A stretch of 64,000 nucleotides of DNA, taken from Nonomuraea helvata (GTDB taxonomy: Bacteria > Actinomycetota > Actinomycetes > Streptosporangiales > Streptosporangiaceae). The position numbers and the translations under genes were made by a program. Position 1 is the first letter of the stretch; each line of letters begins with the position of its first letter. Below the pieces are notes generated by a model, which was not told the origin of the DNA, made no database searches, and saw only the letters and a program-made list of their open reading frames with translations. The DNA lies in NCBI RefSeq assembly GCF_039535785.1, contig NZ_BAAAXV010000009.1:434001-498000 (forward strand), in the 5' to 3' direction. Shown here piece after piece: positions 7,852 through 16,044 of the stretch.

Positions 7852-8921
7852 GGCTGCCACTTGAGCTGCGCGAAACCCGGCTTGATCACGCCGTTGATCA
7901 GCGCCAGCCGCTCGTCGAACGGGATGAACGCCGACTTCATCGCATTGACCGCGAACCACTGCAGGTCATCCCAGCCGTAGCCGAACGCCTCGACCAGCTT
8001 GGCGCACTCCTGCGACACGCTGGTCGCGCTCATCAGCCGGTTGTCGGTGTTGACGGTGACCCGGAAGTTCAGCCGCCGCAGCAGCCCGATGGGGTGCTCG
8101 GCGATCGACGCGGCGGCCCCGGTCTGCAGGTTGGAGGTGGGGCACATCTCCAGCGGGATGCGCTTGTCACGCACGTACGCCGCCAGCCGCCCCAGCTTGG
8201 CGGAGCCGTCCTCGGCCACGGAGATGTCGTCGATGATCCGCACGCCGTGCCCGAGGCGGTCGGCGCCGCACCACTGGATCGCCTGCCAGATCGACGGCAG
8301 GCCGAACGCCTCGCCCGCGTGGATGGTGAAGTGGGCGTTCTCCCGCTGGAGGTACTCGAACGCGTCGAGATGCCGCGTGGGCGGGTAGCCCGCCTCGGCT
8401 CCGGCGATGTCGAACCCCACCACGCCCACGTCGCGGTAGCGCACGGCCAGCTCGGCGATCTCCATGGAGCGCGCCTTGTGCCGCATGGCCGTGAGCAGCG
8501 TGCCGACGCGGATGCCGCGCCCCGCAGAGCCCTTCCTGAACCCCTCGAGCACCGCCTCGACGACCTCGTCGAGGCTCAACCCCATGGTGGTGTGCTGCTC
8601 GGGCGCGAAACGCACCTCGGCGTAGACCACGCCGTCGGCCGCCAGATCCTGGGCGCACTCGGCGGCCACGCGCTCGAGCGACTCGCGCGTCTGCATGATG
8701 CCGACGGTGTGCTCGAACGTCTCCAGGTAGCGCTCGAGCGAGCCCGAGTCGGACGCCTCCTCGAACCACTGGCGAAGGTTGTCGGGATCGGTGGTGGGCA
8801 GCCGATCGTAGCCGGTCTCCCTGGCCAGCTCGACGATCGTCTCGGCGCGGAGCCCGCCGTCGAGGTGATCGTGCAGCAGCACCTTGGGAGCCCGCCGGAT
8901 CGCGTCAAGCGTGGGACTCAT
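7848..8921 (-). CDS. add: Adenosine deaminase
   Basis: A 357-residue cytoplasmic enzyme converting adenosine (and deoxyadenosine) to inosine in purine salvage. The zinc-binding HxH is HDHLDGG (H17, H19). Other signature segments are YAEVRFAPEQH, the third zinc ligand and catalytic glutamate region IHAGEAFGLPSIW, the catalytic histidine in LGHGVRI, CPTSNLQTGA, and the last zinc aspartate in VTVNTDNRLMS. Length and order of motifs are normal for the family. The stop overlaps the PH-domain gene start. Its neighbour on the far side of the MFS/MarR pair is the thymidine phosphorylase/cytidine deaminase operon, so this is a nucleoside-salvage region. Confidence 0.97.
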   Translation of the reverse strand: MSPTLDAIRRAPKVLLHDHLDGGLRAETIVELARETGYDRLPTTDPDNLRQWFEEASDSGSLERYLETFEHTVGIMQTRESLERVAAECAQDLAADGVVYAEVRFAPEQHTTMGLSLDEVVEAVLEGFRKGSAGRGIRVGTLLTAMRHKARSMEIAELAVRYRDVGVVGFDIAGAEAGYPPTRHLDAFEYLQRENAHFTIHAGEAFGLPSIWQAIQWCGADRLGHGVRIIDDISVAEDGSAKLGRLAAYVRDKRIPLEMCPTSNLQTGAAASIAEHPIGLLRRLNFRVTVNTDNRLMSATSVSQECAKLVEAFGYGWDDLQWFAVNAMKSAFIPFDERLALINGVIKPGFAQLKWQP

Positions 8922-8954
8922 CTGGCCATGATAAGGGCGTCCACGTGGTACGGC

Positions 8955-9305
8955 TCAGTCGCGACCGGCGCTCTCCGGCGAGAAGGCGGGCAGGCACACC
9001 GCGATGTACTCGGCGCCCTCGGGGCCGGTGCTGTAGCGGACCTTCTCCCCCGGCGACGTCACCACCGACTGCCCGGCCGCGACCTCCGTCGTGCCCTCGG
9101 CGTGCTCGACCAGCACCAGGCCGCGCAGGACCACGGTGTACTCGGTGAACTCCGGCGTCTGCGGCGGCTCGGTCCAGCCGGGCGGAGCCGTCATGTGGGC
9201 TATGGAGATCGCGTCGTCACCACTGTTGACGCGGCCGACGTGCTCGTCGATGAGCTTGCCGCCGGGAACGGGTATGCGGGCCGGGGCCTCGATCTTTCTC
9301 ACCAC
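8955..9305 (-). CDS. Cupin-domain protein
   Basis: A 116-residue single-domain cupin. Motif 1 lies in MTAPPGWTEPPQTPEFTEYTVVLRGLVLV and motif 2 in VTSPGEKVRYSTGPEGAEYIAVCLP. The usual metal-binding histidines of motif 1 are largely replaced (W/P and E remain), so metal binding is doubtful. It begins four bases after the stop of the lipoprotein gene and probably shares its transcript. There are two possible GTG starts in tandem. Function unknown. Confidence 0.85.
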   Translation of the reverse strand: MVRKIEAPARIPVPGGKLIDEHVGRVNSGDDAISIAHMTAPPGWTEPPQTPEFTEYTVVLRGLVLVEHAEGTTEVAAGQSVVTSPGEKVRYSTGPEGAEYIAVCLPAFSPESAGRD

Positions 9306-9309
9306 GAGG

Positions 9310-9897
9310 TCAGTGTGCCACGTCGATGATCAGGCGGCTGGGATCGCCCTGCTCGTTGAGCTGGAACGCGGCCTGCCTCGCCAGCACCAGCCCGATGCCG
9401 ACATGGCCCTCGAAGTCGCCGGTCCTGACGACTTCGGTGAGGTTCTCCAGGTTCGCGGGGAAGACGGGGCCGCCTGTCCATGTGGGCTTGCCGTCGGCGT
9501 CGTGGGCGTCGGCCGGGGAGAGCGTGACCTGGAGGTACGTCCCGCCGCGCACCTCGATGGGCTTGCCCGAGCCCTCCTCCAGGAACTGCTCCACCCACCT
9601 GACGGTGTATCCGGGGACCTCGCCCTTCAGGTCGACGACCACGCGGTCGTAGGTGTCGTGGGCGGCGTACCGCACGCCTGTCACGACGGCGGGCTCGATG
9701 CCGTCGCGCTGGACGTCCACCTCGGCGGTGCTCGTCGGCGCGCCGGGCTCGTGCCCGGCAGACCCGCTGACGGACGGGCTGTCCGTCAGTACGGCCTGCG
9801 TGCCCGTGCCGCAGGCGGTGAGCAGGGCCAGGCAGGCCGGCAGGACGGCCGCGCGGCAGCGGGCCGATCGGCGCGCGGCCGGGGATGACGAGCGCAT
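9310..9897 (-). CDS. Lipoprotein with AMIN-like domain
   Basis: A 195-residue predicted lipoprotein. A basic signal sequence ends in the lipobox LTAC with the lipidated cysteine at 29. A serine/proline-rich linker (30-60) follows, then an AMIN-like beta domain (about 65-195) that includes YDRVVVDLKGEVPGYTVRWV and ends DPSRLIIDVAH. AMIN-like domains occur in envelope proteins of actinobacteria and may bind cell-wall components. It is encoded immediately before the cupin gene. Confidence 0.85.
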   Translation of the reverse strand: MRSSSPAARRSARCRAAVLPACLALLTACGTGTQAVLTDSPSVSGSAGHEPGAPTSTAEVDVQRDGIEPAVVTGVRYAAHDTYDRVVVDLKGEVPGYTVRWVEQFLEEGSGKPIEVRGGTYLQVTLSPADAHDADGKPTWTGGPVFPANLENLTEVVRTGDFEGHVGIGLVLARQAAFQLNEQGDPSRLIIDVAH

Positions 9898-9989
9898 GCC
9901 CGGTAGATGCCCAGGTTACGGGCCTGCAAGCAACGGATCGGCGCGGGTTTCCCGGCCGCCGTTCGCGACCGGGCCGGAATGACGCGGCC

Positions 9990-10015
9990 GGGCCCCGCCG
10001 GGTGCGACGGGGCCC
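9990..10015. terminator. Hairpin terminator of the MFS gene
   Basis: GGGCCCCG (9990-9997) pairs with CGGGGCCC (10008-10015), 20 bases after the leftward MFS gene stop. Confidence 0.6.
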
Positions 10016-10034
10016 TGTCGCGTCGAGATGGCGG

Positions 10035-11447
10035 TCAGACGGTCTCGTAGACCTTGGCGTTCTCGCCGGCCTCCGCGACGGCCGGGGCCTTGCGGGCGCG
10101 CAGGCCGGTGGCCGCGATCGCCAGGCCGACCACGGCCAGCACCAGCGACACCACGATCGCCGAGCGCAGCGAGCCGATCGAGAGCGTCTCGCCGCCGCCC
10201 GAGGTGAGCACGGCGGTGACCACGGCCAGCACGATCGCGCCGCCCACCTGGCCGGAGGTGTTGAGCAGCCCGGAGGCCAGCCCCTGCTCGTCGTCGTCCA
10301 CGCCGGTGGTGGCCTGGATGTTCAGTGAGGGGAACGAGAGCGCGAACGCGACGCCCATGAGGAGCATGCCCGGGATCACCATGCCGGCCAGGCTGGGGTC
10401 GCGGTCGATGCCGAGGAAGATCGCGTACCCGCCGGCCAGCGCGGCGGAGCCGATGACGATCAGCTTGCCGGTGCCGAACCTGTCGGCGAAGTCGCCCATC
10501 TTGGTCGAGGTGACCGCGACGAGCAGGCCCGCGGGCAGGAACGCCAGGGCGGTACCCAGGGCCGACCAGCCGAGGAGGTTCTGGAAGTACTGCATGGCGA
10601 CGAACTGGAAGGCGACGTACGAACCCATGAGGATCAGCAGCCCCAGGTTGGCCCGGACGATGTGGGCGGAGCGCAGGATGCCGAGCCGCACCAGCGGGTG
10701 GCGCATCCGCAGCTCGGCGAGGACGAACAGGCCGAGCAGCACGGCCACGCCCACCAGCGAGCCGATGGTCTGCAGCGAGGCCCAGCCGGCCTCCGGCGCC
10801 TGCACGACCGTGAACACCAGCAGCAGCATGGACGCGGTGATCAGCACCGCGCCGATCAGGTCGTGGCCGCCCTCGGCCCGCTCGTCACGGCCGCGCAGCA
10901 CCTTCGGAGCGGCGAGCAGCGCGAGGATCGCGACGGGCACCGGCATCAGCAGCGTCCACCGCCAGCCGATCTCAGTGAGCAAGCCGGACAGCACAAGGCC
11001 GAGCGAGTAGCCGCTGGCGCCACAGGCGGTGAAGATGCTCAACGCCTTGTTGCGCTCCGGACCCTCGGGGAAAGTAGTCGTGATGATCGACAAAGCCGCG
11101 GGCGCGGTGAAGGCCGCGGACACACCCTTGACGAACCGGGCCGCGATCAGCAACCCGCCGTCGTTCACAATGCCACCCAGCAACGACGCCACGGCGAAGA
11201 CGCCCAAGGCGGCCAGGAACACCCTGCGCCGTCCGAGCAGGTCGGCGGTCCTGCCTCCCAGCAGCAGAAGACCGCCGTAGCCGAGCACGTAGCCGCTGAC
11301 CACCCACTGCAGAGAAGAGGTGCTCAGGCCCAGTTCGTGCTGGATGGCCGGCAGGGCGACGCCGACCATCGAGACATCCAGGGCATCAAGAAAGACCACT
11401 GCGCAGAGCACGACGAGCGCGCCCCAACGGGATGAGGAAGAGGACAT
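10035..11447 (-). CDS. MFS transporter, DHA2 (14-helix) family
   Basis: A 470-residue drug:proton antiporter-like efflux protein. Motif A is GGRTADLLGRRRVFLAAL between helices 2 and 3. The first-helix motif is FLDALDVSMVGVALPAI, and 13-14 hydrophobic helices are evident, matching the DHA2/EmrB-type length. The ATG at 11447 (MSSSSSRWG) is preferred over an upstream in-frame codon at 11474, which would lie in the operator region. It is divergent from a MarR gene, with two tandem palindromes in between. The expected arrangement is repression by MarR relieved by the exported compound. Confidence 0.92.
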   Translation of the reverse strand: MSSSSSRWGALVVLCAVVFLDALDVSMVGVALPAIQHELGLSTSSLQWVVSGYVLGYGGLLLLGGRTADLLGRRRVFLAALGVFAVASLLGGIVNDGGLLIAARFVKGVSAAFTAPAALSIITTTFPEGPERNKALSIFTACGASGYSLGLVLSGLLTEIGWRWTLLMPVPVAILALLAAPKVLRGRDERAEGGHDLIGAVLITASMLLLVFTVVQAPEAGWASLQTIGSLVGVAVLLGLFVLAELRMRHPLVRLGILRSAHIVRANLGLLILMGSYVAFQFVAMQYFQNLLGWSALGTALAFLPAGLLVAVTSTKMGDFADRFGTGKLIVIGSAALAGGYAIFLGIDRDPSLAGMVIPGMLLMGVAFALSFPSLNIQATTGVDDDEQGLASGLLNTSGQVGGAIVLAVVTAVLTSGGGETLSIGSLRSAIVVSLVLAVVGLAIAATGLRARKAPAVAEAGENAKVYETV

Positions 11448-11476
11448 GGAACAGAACACTACATGCAAGCACATCT

Positions 11477-11505
11477 AATGCAAACGCATTTAATGCCGTT
11501 GCATA
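11477..11505. promoter_or_regulatory. Two tandem AATGC-N4-GCAT operators between MFS and MarR genes
   Basis: AATGC-AAAC-GCATT (11477-11490) and AATGC-CGTT-GCATA (11492-11505) are two copies of the same palindrome with centres 15 bp apart. They sit in the 87-bp gap between the divergent starts. Likely binding site of the adjacent MarR protein. Confidence 0.65.
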
Positions 11506-11534
11506 AGTTTTAGCGAAGTGGTAACCTCCGCGAC

Positions 11535-11921
11535 ATGGACGAGGAGTTCGTGGTCGACACCTGGCATTACGTCCTGGCCAAGCACGCCAAGGCCATGTGC
11601 GCGCTGGAGCGCGAGCTGGGCGATCGGCACGGGCTGGGGCCGAGCGAGTTCGAGGTGCTGGACCGGATCGTCCATCACGACAGGAAGCTCCGCATCCAGG
11701 AGCTCTGCGACGAGGTGCACCTGAGCCAGAGCGCCCTGTCCCGGGTGGTGGCCCGCCTGGAGAAGGCCGCGCTCGTGTCGCGCGGGGTCTGCGACGCGGA
11801 CCGGCGCGGGGTGTTCGTCTGCATCACGGACGAGGGTCGCGCCCGCCACGCCGAGGCCCTGCCCACGCAGCGCGCCGTCCTGGCCGAGATCTTCGCCGAC
11901 GCGCCGGCCCTCGCCCGCTGA
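11535..11921 (+). CDS. MarR-family regulator
   Basis: A 128-residue MarR-type winged-helix repressor. The recognition helix region is IQELCDEVHLSQSALSRVVARLEKAALVSR, followed by the wing CDADRRGVFVCITDEGRARH. It is divergent from the DHA2 exporter, and tandem palindromes between the two genes are its probable operators. The ATG at 11535 lies soon after the second palindrome. Ligand unknown, presumably a substrate of the exporter. Confidence 0.92.
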   Translation: MDEEFVVDTWHYVLAKHAKAMCALERELGDRHGLGPSEFEVLDRIVHHDRKLRIQELCDEVHLSQSALSRVVARLEKAALVSRGVCDADRRGVFVCITDEGRARHAEALPTQRAVLAEIFADAPALAR

Positions 11922-11924
11922 CGA

Positions 11925-11941
11925 GCCCGCCACAGGCGGGC
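11925..11941. terminator. Bidirectional hairpin GCCCGCC-ACA-GGCGGGC
   Basis: A perfect 7-bp stem and 3-nt loop in the 27-base gap between the convergent marR and thymidine phosphorylase stops; it serves both. Confidence 0.7.
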
Positions 11942-11948
11942 GCAGCCG

Positions 11949-13226
11949 CTACGAGGCCGTGATGCGGTCGATGACCAGGGGAAGCAGCTCCTCGCTCGCC
12001 TCGCCCACCGCGTAGGCACCCTCCAGCGCCTCCAGAGCCCGCGGGAAGCGCTCCGTCTCGTCCGCGTGCAGCGTCATCAGCGGCTGCCCCGCGCGCACCA
12101 GATCGCCCGGCTTGGCGTGCAGCATGATGCCGGCACCGAACGACACGGGGTCCTCCTTGCGCGCCCGCCCGGCCCCGAGCCGCCAGGCCGCCAGACCCAC
12201 CGCGTACGCGTCCAGCCGGGTCAGCACGCCGGACGACGGCACCTCCACCGTCAGCGTCTCCGCCGCACGGGGAAGCAGCCCATCGGGATCCCCGCCCTGC
12301 GCGCTGATCATCCGACGCCAGGCGTCCATCGCCGATCCGTCCGCCAGAGCCTTGGCGGGGTCCTTGCCGGACACCCCCGCGGCCTCCAGCATCTCGTTGG
12401 CGAGCCGTACGGTGAGCTCCACCACGTCAGCGGGCCCTCCGCCGTCGAGCACCTCGACGGACTCCGCGACCTCCAGGGCGTTCCCCACGGCCCGTCCCAG
12501 CGGCCGGTCCATCGCCGTCAGCAGGGCGACCGTGCGCACCCCCGCGTCCGTCCCGAGGGCCACCATGGTCTCGGCCAGCTCGCGGGCCGTCTCAGGGGTC
12601 TTCATGAACGCGCCGGAGCCCACCTTCACGTCGAGGACGAGCGATCCGGTGCCCTCGGCGATCTTCTTGGACATGATCGACGAAGCGATCAGCGGGATCG
12701 ACTCGACGGTGCCGGTGACGTCGCGCAGGGCGTACAGCTTCTTGTCGGCCGGCGCCAGGCCCTCCCCGGCCGCGCACACGACCGCGCCCGCCGAGCGCAG
12801 GACGTGCAGCATCTCACCGTTGGAGAGCGAGGCCCGCCAGCCGGGGATCGACTCGAGCTTGTCGAGCGTGCCGCCGGTGTGCCCGAGGCCGCGGCCCGAG
12901 AGCTGCGGCACGTACGCGCCGCAGGCCGCCACCAGCGGGGCGAGCGGCAGCGTGATCTTGTCGCCGACGCCGCCCGTCGAGTGCTTGTCGGCGGTCGGCC
13001 GGTCGAGCTCGGACCAGTCCATGCGCTCGCCCGAGCGGATCATGGCCTGCGTCCAGTCGGCGATCTCGCGGCGGTTCATGCCGTTCAGGAGGATGGCCAT
13101 GGCCAGCGCGGACATCTGCTCGTCGGCCACGCCGCCGCGGGTGTACGCGTCGATCACCCAGTCGATCTGGGCCGTGGTCAGCTCCCCGCCGTCACGCTTG
13201 GCGCGGATGACCTCAATGGCGTCCAT
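11949..13226 (-). CDS. deoA: Thymidine phosphorylase
   Basis: A 425-residue pyrimidine-nucleoside phosphorylase that splits thymidine or deoxyuridine with phosphate to base plus deoxyribose 1-phosphate. The family signature is SGRGLGHTGGTLDKLESIPG. The phosphate-binding segment DKHSTGGVGDKITLPLAP and the lysine-containing ALRDVTGTVESIPLIASSIMSKKIAEG are intact. It is the last gene of the nucleoside operon, starting one base after the cytidine deaminase stop. With the upstream transporter and deaminase it completes uptake, deamination and phosphorolysis of pyrimidine nucleosides. Confidence 0.96.
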   Translation of the reverse strand: MDAIEVIRAKRDGGELTTAQIDWVIDAYTRGGVADEQMSALAMAILLNGMNRREIADWTQAMIRSGERMDWSELDRPTADKHSTGGVGDKITLPLAPLVAACGAYVPQLSGRGLGHTGGTLDKLESIPGWRASLSNGEMLHVLRSAGAVVCAAGEGLAPADKKLYALRDVTGTVESIPLIASSIMSKKIAEGTGSLVLDVKVGSGAFMKTPETARELAETMVALGTDAGVRTVALLTAMDRPLGRAVGNALEVAESVEVLDGGGPADVVELTVRLANEMLEAAGVSGKDPAKALADGSAMDAWRRMISAQGGDPDGLLPRAAETLTVEVPSSGVLTRLDAYAVGLAAWRLGAGRARKEDPVSFGAGIMLHAKPGDLVRAGQPLMTLHADETERFPRALEALEGAYAVGEASEELLPLVIDRITAS

Positions 13227-13625
13227 TCAGGCGCTCCGGCTGAGGTCCTGCGGACCGAACGCGTACGGCAGGATCTCAGCCATCCGCTTCGGCCCGTCCA
13301 CGGTCTCGACCAGCAGGTCGTCGCCGCCGAACTCATAAAGGAGCTGGCGGCAGCGCCCGCACGGCATCAGCAGCTCGCCGTGCCCGTCCACGCAGGTGAA
13401 GGCCACCAGCCGGCCGCCGCCCGACGACTGGAGCGCCGACACCAGGCCGCACTCGGCGCACAGGCCCACGCCGTAGGAGGCGTTCTCGACGTTGCAGCCG
13501 GTGACCACCCTCCCGTCGTCCACCAGAGCCGCCGCTCCCACGGGGAACTTCGAGTACGGCGCGTACGCGTTACGCATGGCCTCCGCGGCCGTGTCCCGCA
13601 GGCCGTCCCAGTCGATGGCGGTCAA
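13227..13625 (-). CDS. cdd: Cytidine deaminase
   Basis: A 132-residue homotetrameric-type cytidine deaminase. The zinc site is CAE (C56, A57, E58 as proton shuttle) plus PCGRC (C89 and C92). The substrate-binding segment is GCNVENASYG. Normal length. The start overlaps the upstream permease stop by four bases and its stop abuts the deoA start, so it is tightly embedded in the operon. It turns cytidine and deoxycytidine into uridine forms that the phosphorylase can use. Confidence 0.97.
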   Translation of the reverse strand: MTAIDWDGLRDTAAEAMRNAYAPYSKFPVGAAALVDDGRVVTGCNVENASYGVGLCAECGLVSALQSSGGGRLVAFTCVDGHGELLMPCGRCRQLLYEFGGDDLLVETVDGPKRMAEILPYAFGPQDLSRSA

Positions 13626-14902
13626 TGCTGCTCCCCCCGGCGATAGCGCACGCCGTCGGCCTTGGGCATCCGCAGCCGCTGCGAAGCCACCAGGAGCACG
13701 AGCAGCGTGAGCACGTGTGGTGTGATGAAGACGAATTCGTTAGGCAGCTGGTCGACGGTCAGCCAGAGCCAGAAGAGCACGACCGTACCCGCCGCGGCGG
13801 CCGCCATCAGCGTATATTCCCTGGCGCTCCTGGCCGCGAGCTCGGCGGGCCGCTCGGGCGACAGCATCCGGCGGACCCTGATGATCAGGTAGGCGAGCAG
13901 CAGTACCGCGCCGAACAGGAAGAACGAGGTGATCGCCCCGGTGCTGCGCAGCTGGAGCCCGCTGGCGTAGCCGAACAGCGAGGAGCCGATGGCGAGCCCG
14001 CCGGGACGCCAGTTGCCGAAGATCATGGCGGCCAGGCCGATGAAGCCGCGCCCTTGCGTCTGGCCCTCGACGTACTTGGTGGAGACGAAGACCAGGAACA
14101 CGCCGCCGAGCCCGGCGAACGCGCCGGAGATGACGACCGCGATGTACTTGATCCGGTAGACGTTCACGCCCAGCGACTCGGCCGCCCACGGGTTCTCGCC
14201 CGCCGAGCGCAGGCGCAGCCCGAACGCGGTGCGCCAGAGCACGAAGTAGGTCAGGGGCAGCAGCAGGACCGCCAGAATGACCAGCACGTTCACCTCGTGC
14301 GTGAGCCCGCGCAGGATGCCCGCGAGGTCCGAGAGGAGGAACCAGTGGGTCCCCTCCAGCTTGCCCAGGAGGTCGGGCCCGTCGGAGAGCAGCGGCAGGC
14401 TCGGCGACGGCGCGGGCGAGGTGATCGCGGGCGAGCCGGTGAAGCCCGCGCCCGCGTCCGCCGCGGCGGTGCCGTCCTTGTAGAACACCTCGGACAGGAA
14501 GCGGGTGATGCCGGGGCCGAGCAGGTTGATCGCGACGCCGCTGATGATGTGGTCGACACCGAACGTCACGGTCGCGACGGCGTGGATGAGGCCGCCGAGC
14601 GCGCCCCCGAGCAGCCCGGCCAGCAGCGCGGCCACCGCGCCCCACTGGTATCCGGCCCAGCCGGCGAACCAGGTGCCGAGCACCATCATGCCTTCGAGGC
14701 CGATGTTGACCACGCCGGCCCGCTCGGCCCACAGGCCGCCGAGGCCGGCCAGGCCGATCGGCACCGCCAGCAGCAGCGCCGCGGCGAACGTGCCGGACGA
14801 GGTGATGTCGTTCTGGCCGGACACGACCCGTACCAGCGACATCAGCAGGATGAGTGCGGCGACTCCGAGGAGCGCCACGTGGTACTTGCCAAGCCTGGTC
14901 AT
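13622..14902 (-). CDS. ABC transporter permease, BMP-type nucleoside uptake
   Basis: A 426-residue inner-membrane permease of the RbsC/BPD_transp_2 type. Family features include GLWAERAGVVNIGLEGMMVLG near residue 60, ENPWAAESLGVNVYRIKYIAV and RGFIGLAAMIFGNWRPGG. It has about ten helices. It is the second permease of a YufQ/NupQ-like nucleoside importer and overlaps both neighbours by four bases. Cognate partners are the other permease, the double ATPase and the BMP lipoprotein upstream in the same operon. Confidence 0.93.
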   Translation of the reverse strand: MTRLGKYHVALLGVAALILLMSLVRVVSGQNDITSSGTFAAALLLAVPIGLAGLGGLWAERAGVVNIGLEGMMVLGTWFAGWAGYQWGAVAALLAGLLGGALGGLIHAVATVTFGVDHIISGVAINLLGPGITRFLSEVFYKDGTAAADAGAGFTGSPAITSPAPSPSLPLLSDGPDLLGKLEGTHWFLLSDLAGILRGLTHEVNVLVILAVLLLPLTYFVLWRTAFGLRLRSAGENPWAAESLGVNVYRIKYIAVVISGAFAGLGGVFLVFVSTKYVEGQTQGRGFIGLAAMIFGNWRPGGLAIGSSLFGYASGLQLRSTGAITSFFLFGAVLLLAYLIIRVRRMLSPERPAELAARSAREYTLMAAAAAGTVVLFWLWLTVDQLPNEFVFITPHVLTLLVLLVASQRLRMPKADGVRYRRGEQH

Positions 14903-16044
14903 GCTGCCACCTCAACCGGGGTGTTCCTGCCGAGCTCCTGGGCGGCCCGCCGCTCTTCGAGTCTGAGCGCGAGCCGGTTCGTCACCTCGTTGGCCACGAC
15001 GACCAGCAGGACGATGACGCCCTGCATGATCGTGATGACGGACGGCGGGACGTTCGCGATCTGCAGCGCGCCCTGCGCCCGGTCGAGGAAGGCGAACAGC
15101 AGCGCGGCGATCGCGATGCCGACGGGCTTGTTCCTGCCGAGCAGCGCCACCGCGATGCCGAGGAAGCCCAGGCCGGCGGTGAAGTTGGAGTTGAACGCAC
15201 CCTTGTCGCCAAGGATCTCGGGCAGGCCGATGAGCCCGGCGATCGCGCCGGACAGCACCATCGCCGCGATGACCATCGTCTTGGGGTTCACACCTGAGGC
15301 GAGTGCGGCCGGGCCGTTGAGGCCGCTGGCCTTGACGTTGAAGCCGAACCTGGTCCGCTCCAGCAGCACCCAGACCACCACGCCGAGCACGATCGCCACG
15401 ATCAGGAAGCCCCACAGGCCGCCACCGCGCGTGGGCGGGAGCAGGCCGAACCCGTCGAACAGGAAGTTCAGGTTGGGGAACATGGCCGACTCGGGCAGCT
15501 GCGGCGTGGTCGTGGTGAGCTGGCCCGCGGCACGCTGACCCGCGAAAGGGCCGCGTACGAGGTAGGACGTCAGGTTGATCGCGATGTAGTTCAGCATGAT
15601 CGTGGCGATGACCTCGTTCACGCCCCTGGTCACCTTCATGACCGCGGGGATCAGCGCGTAGAGGCCGCCGACGGCAGCGGCGACCACGATGATCACCGCG
15701 ATCTGGATCGGCGCGGGCGCCTGGAACGTCGAGCCCACGTATGCGGCGACGATGGCCGCGAGCCGGTACTGGCCCTCCACGCCGATGTTGAAGAGGTTCA
15801 TGCGGAAGCCGACGGCGACCGCGAGACCGGCGATGAACAGGGGCACGGCCCGGTTGAGGAAGGTCGCGATGCCGTTGGAGACGGCCCGCGGGGTCGCGCC
15901 GAAGTCGAAGAAGGCGGCGAACGCGTCGAGCGGGCTGGCGCCCGCCGCGATGATCGCCACGCTGGAGATCGCGATCGCGAGGACGATGGCGATGACGGCG
16001 CCCGCCACGGTGAACAGCGCCCGGTTGAGACCGGCGGGCATCAC
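14899..16044 (-). CDS. ABC transporter permease, BMP-type nucleoside uptake
   Basis: A 381-residue permease partner (YufP/NupP-like). Family signatures are FRMNLFNIGVEGQYRLAAIVAAYVG around 80-105 and GVNEVIATIMLNYIAINLTSYLVRGPF around 140-165. ASGVNPKTMVIAAMVLSGAIAGLIGL follows in the second half. The GTG start at 16044 overlaps the ATPase stop; an ATG follows immediately. The protein is membrane-embedded with about ten helices and forms the channel with the downstream permease. Confidence 0.93.
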   Translation of the reverse strand: MMPAGLNRALFTVAGAVIAIVLAIAISSVAIIAAGASPLDAFAAFFDFGATPRAVSNGIATFLNRAVPLFIAGLAVAVGFRMNLFNIGVEGQYRLAAIVAAYVGSTFQAPAPIQIAVIIVVAAAVGGLYALIPAVMKVTRGVNEVIATIMLNYIAINLTSYLVRGPFAGQRAAGQLTTTTPQLPESAMFPNLNFLFDGFGLLPPTRGGGLWGFLIVAIVLGVVVWVLLERTRFGFNVKASGLNGPAALASGVNPKTMVIAAMVLSGAIAGLIGLPEILGDKGAFNSNFTAGLGFLGIAVALLGRNKPVGIAIAALLFAFLDRAQGALQIANVPPSVITIMQGVIVLLVVVANEVTNRLALRLEERRAAQELGRNTPVEVAA

